NCBI GenBank assembly: GCA_964568735.1
Contig: CAZMRF010000058.1
Coordinates: forward strand, 1 to 33,162
Length of the DNA: 33,162 nt
Source of the DNA: CAZMRF01 sp964568735
GTDB lineage: Bacteria > Acidobacteriota > Polarisedimenticolia > JACPZX01
Direction: 5' to 3'
The notes beneath the pieces were generated by a model. That model was not told where the DNA came from, searched no databases, and worked only from the letters and a program-made list of their open reading frames with translations. Made by a program: the position numbers and the translations under genes. Position 1 is the first letter of the stretch. Each line of letters starts with the position of its first letter. Shown in pieces: positions 30,191 through 33,162 of this stretch.

Positions 30191-32457
30191 TGCGCCGGGT
30201 CGATGCGCAGGCCCGCCCGCAACGCCCGCTCCCCCGACGCGGCGTCTCCTGCCGCGTCGTACAGGATGCCCAGCGCGGCCTGCCTCGCGGCTTCCAGGTC
30301 CGGCATGGGCGACAGCCTCTCGAAGACGCCGGCACCACGCCTGGCCTCGTTGCGCTCGAGGTAGAAGCGCGCGACGGTCAGGTAGGTGTCCGGGTCGAGA
30401 CCCGGCCCCTCGCTGAGCGCGGCGGCGATACCGGCATAGCCTTCCTCGGATCGGCCCGTCGCGATGAGGCACTGGGCGAGACCCAGCCGCGCAGGAACGT
30501 AGGCGGGAGCCAGGCCGAGCGCGGCCCTGAATTCGCGTTCCGCCCGCTGGTAGTCGCGGCGGACGAGGAGAGCGTTGCCCGCGTTGAGGTGCCCTGTCAC
30601 CGTGATGGTCGGTCCAGGAGATCCTCCGGCTCCCGGCGCTGTTGCGGTGTCACCCCCGATGTACCCCAGCGCCGTGAGCCTCGCGACGATATCCGCATCC
30701 ACAGCCGAGGTTGTGCCGCGCGTACTCTGCGGGGCAGGCCGGCCGCTCACCTCGTAGCTGGCGATCGTGGGAGGGACGGCCCTCGGGAGCTCGCTCCATG
30801 ACGTCAGCGCGGCGATCGGCTTCCCCGGCATCTCGTCGGACAGGGGCAGTGACAGCAGGGCGAGGAGGGTCGGGGCGATGTCCAGCAGGCCGGGATCGGC
30901 GGGCAGCCTTCCGGGCGTCACCGTCGGCCCCGACGCGAGGAGGATTCCCTCCATCGTGTGCCATCGCCCCGGCTTGCCCTCGATGTCGGGTGGCACGTCG
31001 GTGGGCCGGGCGTCTCCCCATGCGAATCCATGATCCGAGATCACGAGAACGACCGTCTCCGCCGACACCGCTTCGATCAGCTCGCCCACGAGGCGATCCT
31101 GGAATCGATAGAAATTCGGCACCGCGTCGCGGAAGGCCGCCAGGCGGCGGGGGTCGGCCCATCGCATCGGAGGAGGCGCGTAGTGCGCGAACCGGTGGCA
31201 GACCTCGTCGATCCCCTGGAAGTACACGAGGGAAAGCGGCGGTTGACCTCGGCCCAGCTCGTGCAGCGCGATCCGCTGGTAGGTGAGGGTGGAGGCCAGG
31301 ATGCGGAGCAAGTGAACGACGGGGTCTTCCCAGGAGGCCGGATCCTCGAGGAGGGAGCGCGCCCGGTCCAGGTCGCCCTCGTCGATGTCCACGATTTCAC
31401 GGACCTGTGCGAGGCTCAGCTCCTCGGGGCTCACAACGAGGTCATGGAGCACTGCCGAGAGCGCGTCGGGCCAGGCGACGTTTTTCACCAGCGGCTCTGC
31501 CCCGCTCTCGAAGAGCGTGTAGGCGATGCGATCCGTCGCCATCGATCCGAGCACGGGCTCGGCGGGCCAGGTGGCCCACCATCCGACGGTCAACGACGGC
31601 TGGTCCACGTCGGTGAGAATCGACCAGAGCGCCCTCACCTTCCGGAAGCCACTGCTCATGGGAACGTCACGGCCTGAAGCCGGATCGTGGACGAGGAAAT
31701 CCACGATGCCATGCACGTCGGGGGTCCGGCCGGTTGCCACGGTGGTCCAGAGAAGGGGTGAGAGTGTCGGCTTCATGGACCGGAGAACTCCCCAGGCACC
31801 CTGATCCCGAAGCCTCCGGAGCGCCGGAAGATCTCCACTCTCCATCAGGGGGTCCAGCACGGCCCAGTCCGCCCCGTCGAGTCCCAGGACGAGCACCGGA
31901 TAGCGCGGGCCACGGTAGCTGCGTCGCAGCTCCGCGAGCGGATCGCCGGCCGTCTCTCCCCCCTCTCGCGCCTCCCCGATGGCGAGGGAGCTTTCGACGA
32001 ACCCGAGAGGCCTCAGCTTCGCGGCGATCCACGCGGCGGCATCATCGGGACGAGGGGATGGCCCGGTCCCATCCATGGATCCACGCGACAGGCGGCGCCG
32101 TGAAGCACCGGCGAGATCGCCGCTGGGGGCTTCCTCGAAAAGAGCCCTTGGATCGGCGCGTGAGGCTGCGAGCCAGAACCGGCAGGGAAGGCGGACGAGC
32201 GCATCGCCTCCCACCGAAGGCAGAACGAGATCGTCCTCCACCTTGACGGGCGCCGCGGGGAAGAGAACGGTCCTTTCGATGAAGGGCAGGCGGAGGTGGA
32301 ATCCCTCCCCGGCGAGCCTCGGTTCGCGAGGGCTACGAAGACCTCCCGTGACAGCGATGGATCCGCCGGGCACTCTGTACACGGTGGAGGAGAGGCCCAC
32401 GACGAGGAGAAGCCCTGCCGAGACGGCCAGGAGGCGGAGACGAAGCCCGCGGATCAC
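30157..32457 (-). CDS. SPFH-like, alkaline-phosphatase-superfamily phosphodiesterase with TPR repeats (frameshifted)
   Basis: The 766-residue product begins with a membrane segment (about 7-25). Residues 28-160 resemble an SPFH/Band-7 domain (VPGGSIAVTGGL, LAGEGFHLRLPFIERTVLFP, LRPLGFVESSLAIGEA). The catalytic domain starts near 187: LVLGLDGADW, PTLSPLLWTTVATG with the Thr/Ser nucleophile, FQGIDEVCHRF, VISDHGFAWGD and GRWHTMEG. These are the metal ligands of the type I phosphodiesterase/nucleotide pyrophosphatase branch. TPR repeats start near 620. The last residues (ALSRSTAS) are out-of-frame tail after a one-base loss in a G4 run. The start overlaps the ruvC stop by ATGA. Active site outside the membrane is inferred; the substrate may be a nucleotide or phospholipid-type diester. 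Confidence 0.8.
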   Translation of the reverse strand: MIRGLRLRLLAVSAGLLLVVGLSSTVYRVPGGSIAVTGGLRSPREPRLAGEGFHLRLPFIERTVLFPAAPVKVEDDLVLPSVGGDALVRLPCRFWLAASRADPRALFEEAPSGDLAGASRRRLSRGSMDGTGPSPRPDDAAAWIAAKLRPLGFVESSLAIGEAREGGETAGDPLAELRRSYRGPRYPVLVLGLDGADWAVLDPLMESGDLPALRRLRDQGAWGVLRSMKPTLSPLLWTTVATGRTPDVHGIVDFLVHDPASGRDVPMSSGFRKVRALWSILTDVDQPSLTVGWWATWPAEPVLGSMATDRIAYTLFESGAEPLVKNVAWPDALSAVLHDLVVSPEELSLAQVREIVDIDEGDLDRARSLLEDPASWEDPVVHLLRILASTLTYQRIALHELGRGQPPLSLVYFQGIDEVCHRFAHYAPPPMRWADPRRLAAFRDAVPNFYRFQDRLVGELIEAVSAETVVLVISDHGFAWGDARPTDVPPDIEGKPGRWHTMEGILLASGPTVTPGRLPADPGLLDIAPTLLALLSLPLSDEMPGKPIAALTSWSELPRAVPPTIASYEVSGRPAPQSTRGTTSAVDADIVARLTALGYIGGDTATAPGAGGSPGPTITVTGHLNAGNALLVRRDYQRAEREFRAALGLAPAYVPARLGLAQCLIATGRSEEGYAGIAAALSEGPGLDPDTYLTVARFYLERNEARRGAGVFERLSPMPDLEAARQAALGILYDAAGDAASGERALRAGLRIDPAQPGALSRSTAS

Positions 32458-32939
32458 GCCGGGCCGTTCCTCCGCGAGTGGGCGTGGCAGATCGCCACGG
32501 CGAGCGCGTCGGAAACATCATCGGGCTCGGAGGTCATCCGCAGTCCTGTGAGCCGTTCGACCATCGAGCGGACCTGCTCCTTGTCTGCCGATCCGGCGCC
32601 CGTGAGCGCCTTCTTGATGGTCCTCGGGGCGTAGGTGAAGAGCTCGACGCGACGACGGGCCAGCTCGACCAGGATCGCGCCGCGCACGTGAGCGAGCTGG
32701 AGGGCGCTGCGGGCGTTGGTGGCGTGGAAGAGGTCCTCCACGGCGGCTTCTGCCGGCCGACGGTCGTCGATCAGCCGGCCGAGCTCGTCGGCGATGCGCA
32801 GGATCCGCTCGGTGAAGGGGAGCGAGGCCGGAGCGCTCAGGCAGCCCCGGCCGACCGGGATCAACTCCGATCCGCGGCAGTCAATGATGGCGTACCCGGT
32901 CCTCACGGAGCCTGGGTCGATGCCGAGGATGCGTGTCAC
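32454..32939 (-). CDS. ruvC: Holliday junction resolvase RuvC
   Basis: The 161-residue RNase-H-fold endonuclease cuts Holliday junctions symmetrically. The acidic active-site residues are visible: Asp8 in LGIDPGS, Glu68 in AAVEDLF, and Asp141 and Asp144 in EPDDVSDALAVAICH, matching the four of Escherichia coli RuvC. It begins at a GTG 18 bases after the yebC stop. Its stop overlaps the following phosphatase-superfamily start by ATGA. Length is normal for the family. Confidence 0.96.
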   Translation of the reverse strand: MTRILGIDPGSVRTGYAIIDCRGSELIPVGRGCLSAPASLPFTERILRIADELGRLIDDRRPAEAAVEDLFHATNARSALQLAHVRGAILVELARRRVELFTYAPRTIKKALTGAGSADKEQVRSMVERLTGLRMTSEPDDVSDALAVAICHAHSRRNGPA

Positions 32940-32957
32940 GTCGCCGCCGACGCTGGC

Positions 32958-33162
32958 TCAGGCCTCCAGCTCGGTGGCGTTGATGTCGAAGTTGGCCCAG
33001 ACATTCTGGACGTCGTCGTGCTCTTCGAGCGTTTCGATGAAAGAGAGCAGTCGCTTCGCCGTCGCCCCCTCGGCCTTCACGGTGGACCGGGGGATCATCT
33101 TGATCTCGGAGACGACCGTGAGGATGCCCTTGTCCTTGAGGGCGGTCTGGACCGCCTCGAAG
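32958..33162 (-). CDS. yebC: YebC/PmpR-family protein, C-terminal part (runs off the window)
   Basis: The last 67 full codons end in KDKGILTVVSEIKMIPRSTV and then ETLEEHDDVQNVWANFDIN before a TGA at 32958-32960. This is the C-terminus of the YebC/TACO1 family, described as DNA-binding regulators and, more recently, as factors that relieve ribosome stalling. The N-terminal part is beyond the right edge. The order yebC-ruvC-ruvA-ruvB is common in bacteria, which supports the call. Confidence 0.92.
   Translation of the reverse strand, partial: FEAVQTALKDKGILTVVSEIKMIPRSTVKAEGATAKRLLSFIETLEEHDDVQNVWANFDINATELEA

Noticed and set aside
1..33162. CRISPR array, tRNA or rRNA genes
   Set aside because: No regularly spaced direct repeats, cloverleaf or conserved rRNA stretches were recognised by eye; a covariance-model scan was not possible.

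Overview
The window is high-G+C bacterial DNA with tightly packed genes, many joined by 4-base ATGA or GTGA overlaps. A lipoprotein-type binding protein, a RodZ homologue, ruvCAB, MXAN_6640-like and SpoIVB-S55-like secreted proteins and SPFH-type sequence point to an uncultivated diderm bacterium, perhaps Acidobacteriota or a neighbouring deep phylum. That assignment is inference. No rRNA, tRNA or CRISPR array was recognised by eye.

Region 1 (1-5100) is accessory DNA with visibly lower G+C than the rest. Read right to left on the minus strand it holds a relic of an integron-type tyrosine recombinase, then an FRG-domain gene packed like an integron cassette between core-site-like sequences with an attC-like hairpin at its 3' end, then a radC - type III mod - type III res operon. 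The res gene carries an in-frame TAG after 155 codons. I read this as a decayed integron or defence island at the edge of core genome sequence.

Region 2 (5100-9820) has a GT4 glycosyltransferase, a Phd/VapC-type toxin-antitoxin pair, a secreted Kazal-domain protein and an asparagine-synthetase-like enzyme whose glutaminase half is degenerate (no Cys-2).

Region 3 (9820-15580) has two paralogous helical-repeat proteins around a RodZ-like protein, a PP2C phosphatase and a secreted metalloprotease-like protein with HQIAH in place of HExxH. Region 4 (15600-26180) is argS followed by a six-gene translationally coupled operon: degenerate GGDEF protein, S55-type peptidase, secreted beta-propeller protein, and a peptide/nickel-type ABC importer (binding lipoprotein plus two permeases) without ATPase genes.

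Region 5 (26196-33162, minus strand) is yebC - ruvC - [SPFH-like/alkaline-phosphatase-superfamily/TPR gene] - ruvA - ruvB - bioY - larE. The gene wedged between ruvC and ruvA is split by an apparent one-base deletion in a G4 run. Several genes in regions 3 and 4 have recognisable sigma70-type promoters with 17-18 base spacers.
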